DNA of 64,000 nt, from the NCBI GenBank assembly GCA_943736015.1, contig OX031063.1:46206672-46270671 (forward strand), written 5' to 3'. Shown here piece by piece: positions 35,363-46,111 of the stretch. This DNA is from Tridacna crocea. Its lineage: Eukaryota; Mollusca; Bivalvia; Cardiida; Cardiidae. The notes under the pieces are model-generated. The model had not been told where the DNA came from, ran no database searches, and worked only from the letters and a program-made list of their open reading frames with translations. The position numbers and the translations under genes were made by a program. The number at the start of each line of letters is the position of its first letter. Position 1 is the first letter of the stretch.

Positions 35363-36689
35363 TTTCGTGCTAAAAGCTGTCTTGAGCTTTTTTTACTTTG
35401 TTTTGAAAGGGTTGTCTTTTCTCCTTTCTTTTTAACAGCTGTAGAGGTCATCTCAGAAGAAGGTCGTTCCAGAGTTGACAACCCTGGTTAGGATGAAGAG
35501 GATGGTTCAGCCATATTTCTAGATGGTCCTGATGTTGGATGAGTTACGGTGTCAGATGTTTTAGATGATGCAGTGGATTCTTTTTGAGGATTTGAAGAAA
35601 ACATTATTGTTTCCTTGGGAAGAAGAAAAGAAGAAGCCTTTTGGGGTAAGAAAAGGATTGCCTTGTTAGTGTAGATCTGCTGGATCCAGGTTGACTAGGC
35701 GTTGGATCCTCTTTGTTGTCAAGGCTTTGACGTCCTCTGCCGTCTCTGGGAACTTGGTCAGAAAAATCTCTTATGAAGACATCAATGTATGGAGAGTCTT
35801 TTTGTTGCACTGATGCAACATTTCCATGTATCTTGCTGTGCTGGATAGACACTGTTCATCCTTCGTTTTTTGCTGAACTTTTTTTCTTAAATCAGGAAAG
35901 GTAAGGTTTTCCATATACCATAAACAGAGAATTTCTTTTCCACACACTCTACATTTCTCTGAATATGTAGGAGGACCAGTTTTGCAATGAAAACATGACT
36001 CAGGATTTTCACACTTAGCTGGATCATAGTCAGGGCCTTCAAATGCACAATTAGGACAGATTTTATTACGGCTAAATGTTGATTCATGATGCCCTATCTC
36101 TGAAGCAACGATGAGGATTCAGAACGGAGACTTCAACATTGACTGATTGGAAGCCCATCTAATTTGAAGAAGGTAAACTCAGACGAAAAGATATGTATGT
36201 GTCTGTATCTCTTCTAAGGTCATTTCGAAAAACCTGAATCCTTTCGACCTCTGAAGCAGATTGTGAAGAGAGATTGAATCTTCATCTAAATGAGCAGAAG
36301 GCCAAATCCTTAGATATAATGATTCTTTTCACGTATTTAGTATTTTTTGTGGGTAGATAGACACAGCAATGTCAAAGATGTTATGCTGAATCAAGTTTAG
36401 AATAGCATTCAACGAGAAGAGTGTTATTTTTCAGTTCCTTTCACAGATTTGAGTGTGTCTAAGCACCTAGACAACTAGTCACAAATGTCAATCACATATT
36501 ATTCAAGTAATTAGCCAGTGAGCCATCACTTTCTAGAACATTGGAAAATTGGAACAGTTAATAGAAACAGAGGCCTCATTGAAAAACTGATAGATTGGGG
36601 TCAACGAAAACTATTCAAGAGTCCCATGGCTTAGCACGACCAGTCGACTGATCAGGAAAGGCCCTGCTGACTCCTCGTTCTGCTAAAAG

Positions 36690-37015
36690 CTAAATTGAAT
36701 GCCAAAATGGGGTGCTGCATAAAAAGCGACAAAATGGGTGTAATCTGAATGCACTCAACCACAAGGATGCTGTCATCAACCAACACGAGTTGTAGCGTGT
36801 CCCTGAAATAGTGCAACATTTGGACTGCTTCCCACCCAGCTGGGGATAGAAAAACATTGCGAATAAAAAGAGTAGCTTAAAGATTTCCCCTTTTCCCGCA
36901 ATATTATCTTCTCTTCCCCGAGCAATTTTCAACTTTTGAGTCACATTTTTCATCTGCAAATGCTTTCAACTTTTATAGGTCTAAAATTATGTCGTCTATT
37001 AAAGAGTTGAAAAGC
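36690..37015. mobile_element. Remnant of the palindromic MITE family
   Basis: About 36880-37015 carries family phrases (CCCCTTTTCCCGCAATATTA, CATCTGCAAATGCTTTCAAC, TCTAAAATTATGTCGTC) and ends TTAAAGAGTT. It is the reverse of the left half of the MITE at 12832-13063. The segment left of 36880 was not recognised. Confidence 0.55.
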
Positions 37016-37172
37016 AACTAGATCTGAAACTTTATCACTGCATAGAGGTGAACTTTTAATATGCTTAATATACTGTTTCGTAATCAGCGGGGTTTTCAGT
37101 GTGTAAGCATACTCGATTAAAAATCAGGGAAGCTTCACTTAAATACATGTTGGAATGATAGAACTTTGCAGT

Positions 37173-37333
37173 AGAACAATTTCGCTATCTGGTCAGGTGG
37201 CAGGGTAGATGGAAACATGCCTGAGCCAAAGGGTACTTGGAAACTTTTTCACTGCTGTGGTTGTGGCAAACTTGCCTTTGACTCACAAGTTTCCACGGGC
37301 CTTGCCACCTGACCAGAAGACTGATATAGTTCT
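37173..37333. repeat. Foldback inverted repeat, about 60-bp arms
   Basis: AGAACAATTTCGCTATCTGG followed by TCAGGTGGCAGGG (37173-37205) pairs imperfectly with the inverse at about 37296-37333 (CCTTGCCACCTGACCAGAAG). Pairing continues inward through GGAAACATG/CAAGTTTCC. It lies 360 bp from the large palindrome. No coding frame was recognised. Confidence 0.75.
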
Positions 37334-37488
37334 AAGCAGAGATTTTTTTTTGTATTCTGCAAGTTTGCCTATCATCAATATTTTCAATAATACATGAACC
37401 GTAAAGCTGTCAAGAGGACAGCTGCATGAAGAGAAACATGTTACATTTGTTTTACTTAAATTTTATTATTGATGATTAAACATCTTAC

Positions 37489-37700
37489 CAGATGTTCCAA
37501 CTGGTTTCAGCATACCCGCCATATAAAGAACCTGCAGTGTTATATAACACTGTAACAGTCGGTCCCTTCTTGTCACATAGCTGATGAAAGGTTGAAGCAT
37601 TGGCACCATCCCTGCTAAAGCTGTATAGTAGAGAAAATGACTGGGGGCCATTTCAAATCCATCTTTCAAGCTGTTTCTTCTGGGCAAGTTCAAGTCTTGC
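37489..37700 (-). pseudogene. TLDc-domain exon of an IFI44-like gene, with stop
   Basis: Minus-strand frame: ARLELAQKKQLERWI-stop-NGPQSFSLLYSFSRDG, then ANASTFHQLCDKKGPTVTV, LYNTAGSLYGGYAETSW and NIW, ending at donor CTG|GTAAGA. The pattern SFSLLY..SRDG....FH..CD.KGPTVTVLYNT.G...GGY...SW is characteristic of the TLDc domain, which precedes the GTPase in IFI44-like proteins. One in-frame TGA (37653-37655) replaces what is probably a Gly. The strand matches the GTPase exons at 21.4, 3.0 and 0.6 kb, so it could be the N-terminal exon of the same gene. It ends two bases into a codon while the 21.4-kb exon needs one, so intervening TLDc exon(s) must be missing. Its upstream edge coincides with the start of a 99-bp-arm palindrome. 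It may be a broken first domain, a pseudogene copy or an allele-specific stop. Confidence 0.82.
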
Positions 37701-37915
37701 GAACAAGCCTAGCTAGAATTTTGTCATCTGATTAAGATGAACATTCCATTGATGTAGACATAGAGTTATAGAGTCGAAATGAATATGAAAATGTTATGTA
37801 TAATGGTTTTGCTGAAATAACATTTTCATATTCATTTCGACTCTATAACTCTATGTCTACATTAATGGAATGTTCATCTTTATCATATGACAAAATTCTA
37901 GCTAGGCCTGTTCGC
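37699..37915. repeat. Near-perfect palindrome, 99-bp arms, 19-nt loop
   Basis: The left arm is 37699-37797, the loop 37798-37816 and the right arm 37817-37915. By hand, 95 of 99 positions pair; the inner 45 bases are perfect (ending ATGAATATGAAAATGTTAT). Pairing stops abruptly at GCGAAC. The left arm abuts the TLDc exon. It would form a very stable hairpin in single-stranded DNA or RNA. Confidence 0.95.
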
Positions 37916-38324
37916 ATTCAAAGCGTCTGTAGATGACAAATAATAAATTATCCTTAGACAGGTGGTTTATCATTGAATTCGTAGGGAGCACTGTGGGAGG
38001 AAAAAAACAAAAACGTGTTGTAAGAGCTGTAACTTGAAAGTGTTTCTTCAGGACTGGGTCCTCAAAATATGAGATTGTTTTTTAACAGGGTTATCAGAAA
38101 AACCCTGCATTTTCATACAAACACTGTTTCATTTCTTAAAATAAATTCCCATTGTGCCTCTTGGCCAGACATTCTAACCAAAAATCAGCTTTGTAACTGC
38201 AATATCTGCATGTTTAGTTCTGTTTGTGAATGTCCATCTCATTTATGAAGCACCACAATGAACAACTAATATACTTTTGAAATAAGTCTTTTTGATGTCC
38301 TTGCATCATTGGGCAACATCAATT
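37916..38324. other. AT-rich sequence, no gene seen
   Basis: It lies upstream of the TLDc exon on the minus strand. I did not recognise a first exon or promoter. It may include the 5' part of the IFI44-like gene. Confidence 0.35.
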
Positions 38325-38507
38325 TTAACCCTTAATCTGCTAAATTGATGAAATGCAAGACAGTAGTAAGAAACTCAAATTTTCAAATTTTGTTATTTCA
38401 AAGGTGTTTTTTGGGAAAAGTATTTCCTTGATGTTCTGTGCAGTCTGATCTTGATCTGCACTGTCTGCAAAAGGTCCCTGAGTGAAGCTTAGCAGCCTAA
38501 GGGTTAA
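38325..38507. mobile_element. 183-bp MITE with 20-bp inverted ends
   Basis: TTAACCCTTAATCTGCTAAA at the left pairs with inverted TTAACCCTTAGGCTGCTAAG at the right (17 of 20). Inside is the phrase GTCTGATCTTGATCTGCACT, also found near 52280, 52495 and 63920, which indicates a dispersed family. Confidence 0.85.
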
Positions 38508-38749
38508 CGCTTGTATTCCTACTGACTTGATATATTTCCAAGCACGTCTGATACAAATTTCAGTTTCGGATGACATTTCAAAAACCTGAGTATTCATGCA
38601 TCAAGCGATATCAAGCAATATCAGGCATTACATGATTTGAATTATGTGTACATTGTTCTTGTTGCATGTTATTGTATAACATTAGACTAAATGAATTATT
38701 TATAGCCAAGTTTGCCATCTTTGTTATCAGCAAAATGATTAATAACAAC

Positions 38750-39320
38750 AGGACCATGATGGTTCTATATCGCTCACCTGAGTACTAAGCAGTAAATGTC
38801 TACAATGAAGATAAAGTTGTAGAGGAGGTAAAATAGTTGCAAAGGGCAAGCAACAGAACAAACATGTTCACCAAGTCTCAAGTCAATTTGACTTGAAACT
38901 TCAAAGTTCCATTCTGGACAAGCAAGAAATACTGTAAAAATAAATATCAAAGTGGAATAACTCAAAATCCGTGCTAGGTAGAGTTACTGTTCTTGCACAC
39001 CGTACTCAGTAATACTGCAAAAAACATGCATACCAAGTTTGAAGTCGCTGACTTGAGATGACAAAATTATATTCCAGACAAGCACGAGATGCAGTCTCAT
39101 GTTAGATTTTATCAAGACAAATAAAATTTTCAAGTCAGCTGAGCAAGAAAATGTGGCCTCTAGAGTGCCCACAGGGCATTTCTTTAATTTAACATAGTGG
39201 CCTTGTTTATGACCTAAGGTGACCCAATTTTGACCTCTAGAGTGCCCACAGGGCATTTCTTTAATTTAACATAGTGGCCTTGTTTATGACCTAAGGTGAC
39301 CCAATTTTGACCTCACTGAA
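38750..39320 (-). repeat. Satellite remnant with a 77-bp perfect duplication
   Basis: The left edge (AGGACCATGATGGTTCTATA, CGCTCACCTGAG) is a decayed distal cap. Reverse-oriented 145-bp-type phrases follow. At 39157-39314 a 77-bp unit starting CCTCTAGAGTGCCCACAGGG is duplicated head to tail without differences, implying a recent slippage or unequal-exchange event in an otherwise old array. Confidence 0.8.
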
Positions 39321-40716
39321 CATGTTGTGCTCGGGAGGGCTAACAAACTTAGGACAGGTTCACTACATACCAAATATCAAAGCTCTCCGAAGAATTTTAA
39401 AGTTTTCCTTTTTTGTTCCTAATTGTTTAGAACTTGTGAACCCCTGAGCGGGGCCAGGTTTGACCCGAGGGGCATCTTATGAACAAACAGGTCCACTAGT
39501 AGATGCTACATACCAAATATCAAAGCTCTACACCTTCTAGTTTCAGAGAAGAAAAAAATTAAAAATTTCCTTTTTAGTTCCCATGGTTAAACTTGTGACC
39601 CTCGGGGCTGGACAAATCATGACTTCAGGGACATCATATAAAATTGTCAGAGATCCACTAGGAGATGCTAGATATGCCAAATATCAAAGCTCTACACCTT
39701 TTGGTTTCAAGGAAGAAAAATTTTAAAATTGTCCTTTTTTTTTTCCTATGTTCAAACTTGTGACTCCTGGGGCGAGGCCAGTTTGGACCTCACAGATATC
39801 ATATGAATAAACTCGGAAGAGGTTTACTAGGAGATGCTTCACACAAAATATCAAACCTCTAAGCCTTCCAGTTTCAGAGAAGAAGAATTTCATTCTTTGT
39901 TCCTGTTTCGAACTTGTGACCCCCGGGGCGGGGCCTGTTTTGACCCCTGGGGCATCATATGAACAAACTTGGTAGAGGTCCACTAGGAGATGCTACATAC
40001 CAAATATCAAAGCTCTACACCTTCTAATTTCAGAGAAGAAGTTTTTTAAAGTTTCCCTTCTTTGTTCCTATGTTTCGATACCAAATATTAAAGCTCTACA
40101 CCTTCTAATTCCAGAGAAGAAGAATTCTAAAGTTTTCCTTCTTTGTTCCTATTTTCAAAATTGTGACCCCTGGGCAGTGCCGGTTTTGACCCAAGGTGCA
40201 TCATATGTACTACATTGGTAGAGGTCCACTAGGAGATGCTACATACCAAATATTAAAGCTTTACTCCTTCCCGTCTCAGAGAAGAAAATTTTTAAAATTT
40301 CCCGTCTTTGTTCCTATGTTTCAAACTTGTGACTCTCGGGGCGGGGCCAGTTTTGACCCCAGGGGCATCATATGAACAAACTTGGTAGAAGTCCACTAGG
40401 AAATGCTACCTACCAAATATCAAAGCTCTACTCCTTCCAGTTTCAGAGAAAAAGATTTTCAAAGATTTTGATATTTTTTTCCTTTTGGTTGCCATGGCAA
40501 CCAGAGTTATGGGTGGAATTCAATCTCTTGAGCAACTTTGGTAGAGCTTCTCTCAAGAAACATCCCTGCCAAGTTTCATCAAAATTGGCCCAGTAGTTTA
40601 GGAGGAGAAGATGTTTAAAGAAATTGTGGACGACGCACGACGGACGACACTCAACGGACGACGGACATTGGGCGATCACTAAAGCTCACCTTGAGCACTT
40701 AGTGCTCAGGTGAGCT
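39320..40716 (-). repeat. Capped element, about 165-bp core units
   Basis: About seven units contain CCACTAGGAGATGCTACATA, CCAAATATCAAAGCTCTACA, GAGAAGAA and CTTGTGACCCCCGGGGCGGG; markers lie near 39495, 39660, 39826, 39982, 40227 and 40396. The right side carries GGTTGCCATGGCAACC (40487-40502), a GACGACGGAC-rich segment (40629-40665) and hairpin AGCTCACC...GGTGAGCT (40683-40716). The monomer is the inverse of the one at 30788-32052, but that element has the AGCTCCACTGG cap. One unit near 40080 is truncated. Confidence 0.88.
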
Positions 40717-40723
40717 AAAAAGG

Positions 40724-42610
40724 ACGTATTTCAGACGTCTCTAGGTATTAGTCACATTAAAATCACATGGCTATTTGGTCAGAAACTTTAACTTATAAAT
40801 ATGGAATTGCCAAATCAGGTAATGCTTTGCAGCATAATCAATAGTCAATGAAAAGTATTATGAAATGCATGAAAAACAGTATTTACGTGATGGCTTCACG
40901 CACTATTACACATTCAAAAGTGCACGTAGAGATATAGTTCATGTCCATCCCTGCAGTTTATCACTATTTTTTACATCTCATAACCCAAAGTTAGCAGAAA
41001 AACATCTAGAGATATACAAGTAGTTCATGTCCAACCCTATAGTTTATTGCTATTTTTCACATCTTATAACCTTAAGTTACCGGAAAAAAAAATCATGTGT
41101 ACATAGATCTACATGTATCTCATTTTGCAGACAGGGAACTCTGAAGAAGAGATGTCTCCAACTCAGATTGAGATACCATTAAAAAAGTTGTTGTAAAATA
41201 ACCTAGGATTTTGTCCTTCTTTGGCTAAGAAATGCCCTGTTTTGATGTCATTGAAATAACCGATATAATCACCATCTTTATTAAAGTTTGCTCTTCGAGG
41301 GTATCAAAGTAAAAGTGAGAGATAAGGTCGTTTTTACATAGTAATTACGTGTCTATATGTAGTTCTACATTCTATGTGAGCAGCTGATGATGCAAAAATT
41401 GTTGTCATGGTATGGCTTATAACCTTACTATCCCATAAGAAGATAGTTCTTTTTTTTATTGTTTATATCACGACCTCCCTATAGGTCAAGCAACGTAGTC
41501 TATATTTTATTTATGTGAAAATATATATTACATCACTATATAGTAATCTAAGCATTGATTAGAAAGTGATCAGAGATTATCTATACAGCTCCCATTTACA
41601 CCACTCTTGCAATACGGATCATTCCCATTAACCTCTGTAGTTGGCTCAGAAATTAGTCCGTCATTACATGATATTTTCGTCACATGACCACGTAGCTTAA
41701 AATGGTGACAAAAACGCCGGTGAAAGAAAGACCAGTCGATTGTTTGTGTGCTGCTCTAACAGCATGCGGCCAATCAGGCAGATTTACAAATAAGTTTCCT
41801 TTCCGAAGTCCTAGATGTATCAATGCTTAACGTTGTTTAGGTTTTAACTCAAATTTCTCGTCGTAAGACTGTACAATTTTGTTTAAAATGTCATCACTCA
41901 TGGGCGCAGCCATTTTTTTCTTTTTAACAACTGGCGTAAGAATCTCATCAGTAAAGAAGCTTGGAAAAAAGGTTCCTTTGTATACAGGTAAATTCATAGG
42001 TTTGAATATACCTATAATGTATTCGGAATTATATTTCCTTCGTCTACTTTATTATGTTACACATGAAACAGTTAAACAGAAACAAAACATGTTTTCCTCG
42101 GTTTGACAAGATTCTTGTCATTTTGCCCGTTGCAGAGATGTATGGTGAGAGTAACGAACGACAACTCTGCCCGCAGATTGCATTTACACAAGTGAACCAT
42201 TTCCACTATATGGCTTGCAAGACGTGAAGAAGGACCTTCAGACATAAATTTGCGTCAAGTATTGTCTCAGGTCAGCCTGTGCAGTCAACGTAGGCTAATC
42301 CGAGACAGCACTTTATGTCTACGTTAGACTTTGTTCTTGAAATAGACGTGCACAAACTGAAAAACAGATAAAAAAGGGAAAGTGCCGTTTCGGATAAGCC
42401 TGCGCGGATTGAGCAACTTGATCCAAGACAACGCCTTATGCAAATGTCCGAATGCCCCTTTTCGCATGTTGCAAGCCATATTTGAAGATGATATGCGGCA
42501 ATTTTTTTTTATTTATTTTTATAAATATTTACTTTATTATAAGCAGATTAAGGTAAATCAAAATGGCATAACTTGGCAAGTCACTTTGAATTAATATAAG
42601 TAATTTAATG
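40724..42610. other. Unassigned sequence, no confident gene
   Basis: Mostly AT-rich. Two related segments, at about 40920-41000 and 41003-41080, share a phrase (TAGTTCATGTCCAWCCCTRY, AGTTTATYRCTATTTTTYAC), so a degenerate 75-bp direct repeat is present. A 42-codon plus-strand frame starts at 41702 (MVTKTPVKERPVDCL...) but resembles no family I know. Confidence 0.4.
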
Positions 42611-43490
42611 TTTATTATACCCCCCCCCCCCCCACGCCACAAACTTTGCTTGTGGGGTATATAGGGGTCACCATGTCGTTTGGTTGATCAGTCAGTCTGT
42701 CTGTCGGTCTGTAGCTTATTTTATCCGCTTTATTTCTCAATGACTACCAAACAGTCAAACTTCATAAACAATTTTAATATGAAGCAAAGATGTGCATATA
42801 ATGATTTGGTTATGAGTAAATGATTTTTAAAGGAGTAATGGCCCAGTGTCATGATTTCTTTTGTCCGCTCCATTTCTCAATCTCTACGGGATGGATTTCA
42901 GTCAAACTTTATGTGTAGTTTGAGTATGAAGCAAAGAAGGGCATATTATAATTTGGTTATGGTTAAATGATTTTTCCTGAGTTATGGCCCTTTAATGAAT
43001 TTTTTTGTCTGCTCTATTTCACAATATCTACTCGATGGATTTCAGTCAAACGTCATTGGAAGTTACAGTATGCAGCAAAGATATGCATATTATAATTTGG
43101 TATTGGGGTTGAATGATTTTCAAAGGAATTATGGTCCTTTTATGAACTTTAATTCAATGTATTTCTCTACGACTTTCGGACAGATTTCAGGCAAACTTCA
43201 TAGGAAGTTTTAATATTAAACTAAGATGTGCATACATGTATTATAATTTGGTTATGATTTTCAAAGGAATAGATCAAATGGCCCTTTCACGATTTTCCGC
43301 TCCATTTCTCAGTCTGTACTAGATGGATTTCAGTCAAACTTTATAGGCGGCCAAGATGTGCATATTATAATTTGGTTATGGTTGAATGATTTTCCCATGA
43401 ATTACTGCCTTTCACATATTTGACCTCTCTATTTCTCAATACCTATCACACTGATTTCAGTCAAACTTCATAGAATGTTTTAATTAGTCA
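42611..43490 (+). repeat. Capped tandem element, about 110-120-bp units
   Basis: It starts with a C run and hairpin CCACAAACTTTGCTTGTGG (42639-42657) and a CAGTCTGTCTGTCGGTCTGT segment. Six or so units follow with TCTCAATNNCTACNNGATGG, ATTTCAGTCAAACTTCATA, GATGTGCATATTATAATTTG and GGTTATG. No distal cap was recognised. Confidence 0.78.
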
Positions 43491-45828
43491 AGTCAAATTA
43501 ATGAAATTTGGGGCTTAACCCATAACTAATTGCAACACAAGTCATTTCTTTTTATTTTTATGAAGGGTTACCCTACCTGAATAATATTTGAAAAGTAGGA
43601 CGAAATCGGAAGATATGAAATTCGATTTTTTCGCGCGTTTTGTTTCTAGCCGAAACTTTGTGTACAAATAGTAACTTATGTATAAATTTTACAATTATTC
43701 GAACTGTTTTGAGGTTTCCATTGCATGTAATATTTTCTGATAATTCTGGTGTTGAATTAACTAGTTATTTGTAATATTGTTCTTTCTTCTTGGGGCTTTT
43801 TTACTTAAAATAATGATAGAGCCAATATCAATTTACCCCACCCACTGCTATTTGTATTAGGATTTCAGTGTCAATATTTTGGGGGAAGTGAATTGCCAAG
43901 TGCATGATCATTTCTTTTATGATAATAAATGCTTATTAAAAGCCTATAGACATTCTTTCAAAGGTTACCGTTCGATAAAGTCTGGCACAATGTCTTGTGA
44001 TGGAACAGTTAATGCCGAATCTGGGTCTTATTATAGATTTTCTGAAAGAACAAAATAGTTCGTGAATGTTTGGTTGAATGACGTTTTATGCAACAACCAG
44101 CTTTGCTTCAGTCATTCCACTGTGACAGCTAACATAGTCGTATATTTCTTTGGTTTAACCAGTAATAGGCTATGGCTCTGAAGTGTCTTGCCAAACAACA
44201 CTCCCACGAAAAACCAAGAAATAAACTTGAATTATTGTGTTTTAAGTCTTATTACAGTTAGAAAACTGTGTTAGGATATTTTTGACAAGAGGCAGGTAAT
44301 AATTCAACCTATGATAATTAACAAAATTTACAACATTTTTTTTGTTTTATACTTAACCTACTGCTTTTTTTTTAAATAAGCAAACTTTGAAACACCATTT
44401 TGATATAAGGTAAATACCGCTATCAACTGCAGGGGCATATTAAGTCTATTAAAGGTTAAATACATGTACTCCCACAGATGTATTCAGGCAAAGCTGTCAT
44501 ATGAACCAATGATTGTAAAGTCTTACAACTAAGATTTGTAACCCACACATACTTTAAGGTTTCACTATTCAACCATGTAATGTTCTTTTTCTGATCTTAT
44601 TTTCAATTCAAGCCACAAATTCTTATCCGATTTACGCTAGGAAAAAGCCACAATACTGGTTTTGTGATTGGTGTCTGTCAAACTTTGTCAGGCACTCTTT
44701 TTCCAAGTTAAGCAAATGAAATTGGCATGCATGTGTTCAAAGGCCATAAGCAAGGGTTGTCCAAAATGTACACGTGATAAAAGATGCCAGCAGGTCTGTA
44801 ATGACATCTGAATGACATGGTCATATATAGAAGATGATTTAAGTTCTACTCCATCTTTTAAATTTAGGTGTGCACTATGGTAAAATGTTTCCTAGCCAAC
44901 CAGTAGACCCATGCCTCCGACATGTCTTATATATAGAATAGACTAATTGATAAGTTACAAACAATGCAATGAATGCTAAATTACATCTGCATAAAAGGTG
45001 ACGTTATGATAGCAGTCCTAGTTATCACAACAAAAATCGTCTACAGAGGTAGAGCAGTGTTACCAAGGAGAAATTTAAAACTCTAATTTCAGACAGAGAC
45101 ATCAAGCAACAAGCCACATCTAGTTCTTTGATGATGAAGTAGGATACTAGTATGTATCAGTGGATTTTGGACACGTACAGGCAGTTTGATTCCGTATTAT
45201 TTCATTGCGTGTTCACAAATAAAAGGATCGTCGGATAATTTTCAACCAAGTTTGGAAACAAGCAGTTTAGAGTACTAGGTGGTATAGGCATGGGCGCCTT
45301 CTGACAATCGAATGACGTCCGCGTGGTGAATATTGAAGCATACCTGACATAAAGCCAGATCATGCTTTGATCCGAACCTGTCTGGGTCAATGCAAGATTC
45401 TGGCTTCTTTTTATAAATATGGATGAAATGTAACTGTAAATCTCTGTTGTGTTTTTGTCCTATTCGGAAGCATGCTCGCAAATATCAATCAGTCATTTAC
45501 ACCCGTAAAGTGGGGAATATTCATGGACTCGATATGGACTATCGTGTATGTTGATCGAAACAATGAGTTTACCGTTGTGACTGTCGCTTTACATTCTGTC
45601 ATTTGCCACAATTACTGTGGTATTCACACAACTTGGTTGTTGTGAATGTTCTTCATAGTTTGATGACAGAATCTTATCTCCTTTTCTTTTACTGTATTTA
45701 TGACACATTTCGTGTATAACATAACCATCCAAAGAAACTTCTATCAACTTGAAATTGAGAGCCGTGTTGACTTTCATTCGGTCCATGGGTGCTCGGATTT
45801 TATCGTTATGTTACATTGTAAACCATCG
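43491..45828. other. AT-rich sequence, no gene seen
   Basis: No repeat family or exon was recognised over 2.3 kb. Short minus-strand frames at 45275-45481 and 45589-45786 show no motif I can name. Confidence 0.4.
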
Positions 45829-46111
45829 ACCAATCAGGAAGCCGTATTCCTGAACAGACTCGATTCATTGGTAGGTTTCCTGGACAGATTCACTCGCTTG
45901 GAAATCTTGACCAATGAACCAATGAAGCGTGAGAATTTCTGGACAGTCCTTGACGACCGTCCAGCTGAAACCTATATAAGGAAGCGTTTCGAGCGGTTCT
46001 GCGACTCTTGGTTCCGGTCCACAACATTAAGTTGTAACCAAACGAACAAAACGAAAACTTAACATTACTCAGTGCATTTCACAAAGTTGTTCTTGTGGTA
46101 ATCAAAATGAA
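45829..46111 (+). promoter_or_regulatory. CCAAT/TATA promoter-like segment with short leader
   Basis: Four CCAAT-type boxes (45830-45834, inverted 45867-45871, 45911-45915 and 45919-45923) precede TATATAAG at 45973-45980, the classical RNA polymerase II layout. Transcription would start near 46005. The first ATG (46107-46109, AATCAAAATGAA) is followed two bases later by a strong donor AA|GTGAGTG, so a very short first coding exon is possible. Unspliced, the ATG frame ends at once (M-K-stop). No downstream exon was recognised, so the gene is unknown. A 120-residue open frame overlaps the segment (45700-46062) but crosses all promoter elements and looks accidental. Confidence 0.5.

Larger units (their letters stand above)
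33905..36650 (-). pseudogene. LINE with gag-like ORF1, RNase H and C-terminus
   Basis: Minus strand. About 36650-36130 is a decayed ORF1 with NTKYVKRIIISKDLAF and DLRRDTDTYIF. Knuckle-like Cys/His clusters follow at 36110-35930: GHHESTFSRNKICPNC, CENPESCFHCKTGPP and YSEKCRVCGKEIL, then MENLTFPDLRKKV. About 34962-34640 holds RNase H segments: RTYNVNFQTVPPFFSVKVKA, KAIELALDHVHVEHSDSF, IFT, and PGHVGIKGNELELSLN. About 34107-33922 is a C-terminal segment KCIRCNEHFTIKHIVLDCID, a Cys2-His-Cys motif common at the end of such LINEs. No endonuclease or RT core is present between ORF1 and RNase H, so the copy has a large internal deletion. It is interrupted by a SINE-like element (35058-35362) and a hairpin-capped element (34311-34635). 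The RNase H suggests an I-like clade; that is inference. Confidence 0.78.

Noticed and set aside
41702-41830. 42-codon frame MVTKTPVKERPVDCL with paired Cys, possible THAP-like start
   Set aside because: The Cys spacing and following residues do not fit a THAP domain, and no splice donor was found at its end.
45700-46062. 120-codon plus-strand open frame
   Set aside because: It runs straight through the CCAAT and TATA boxes of the promoter-like segment and has no family motif.
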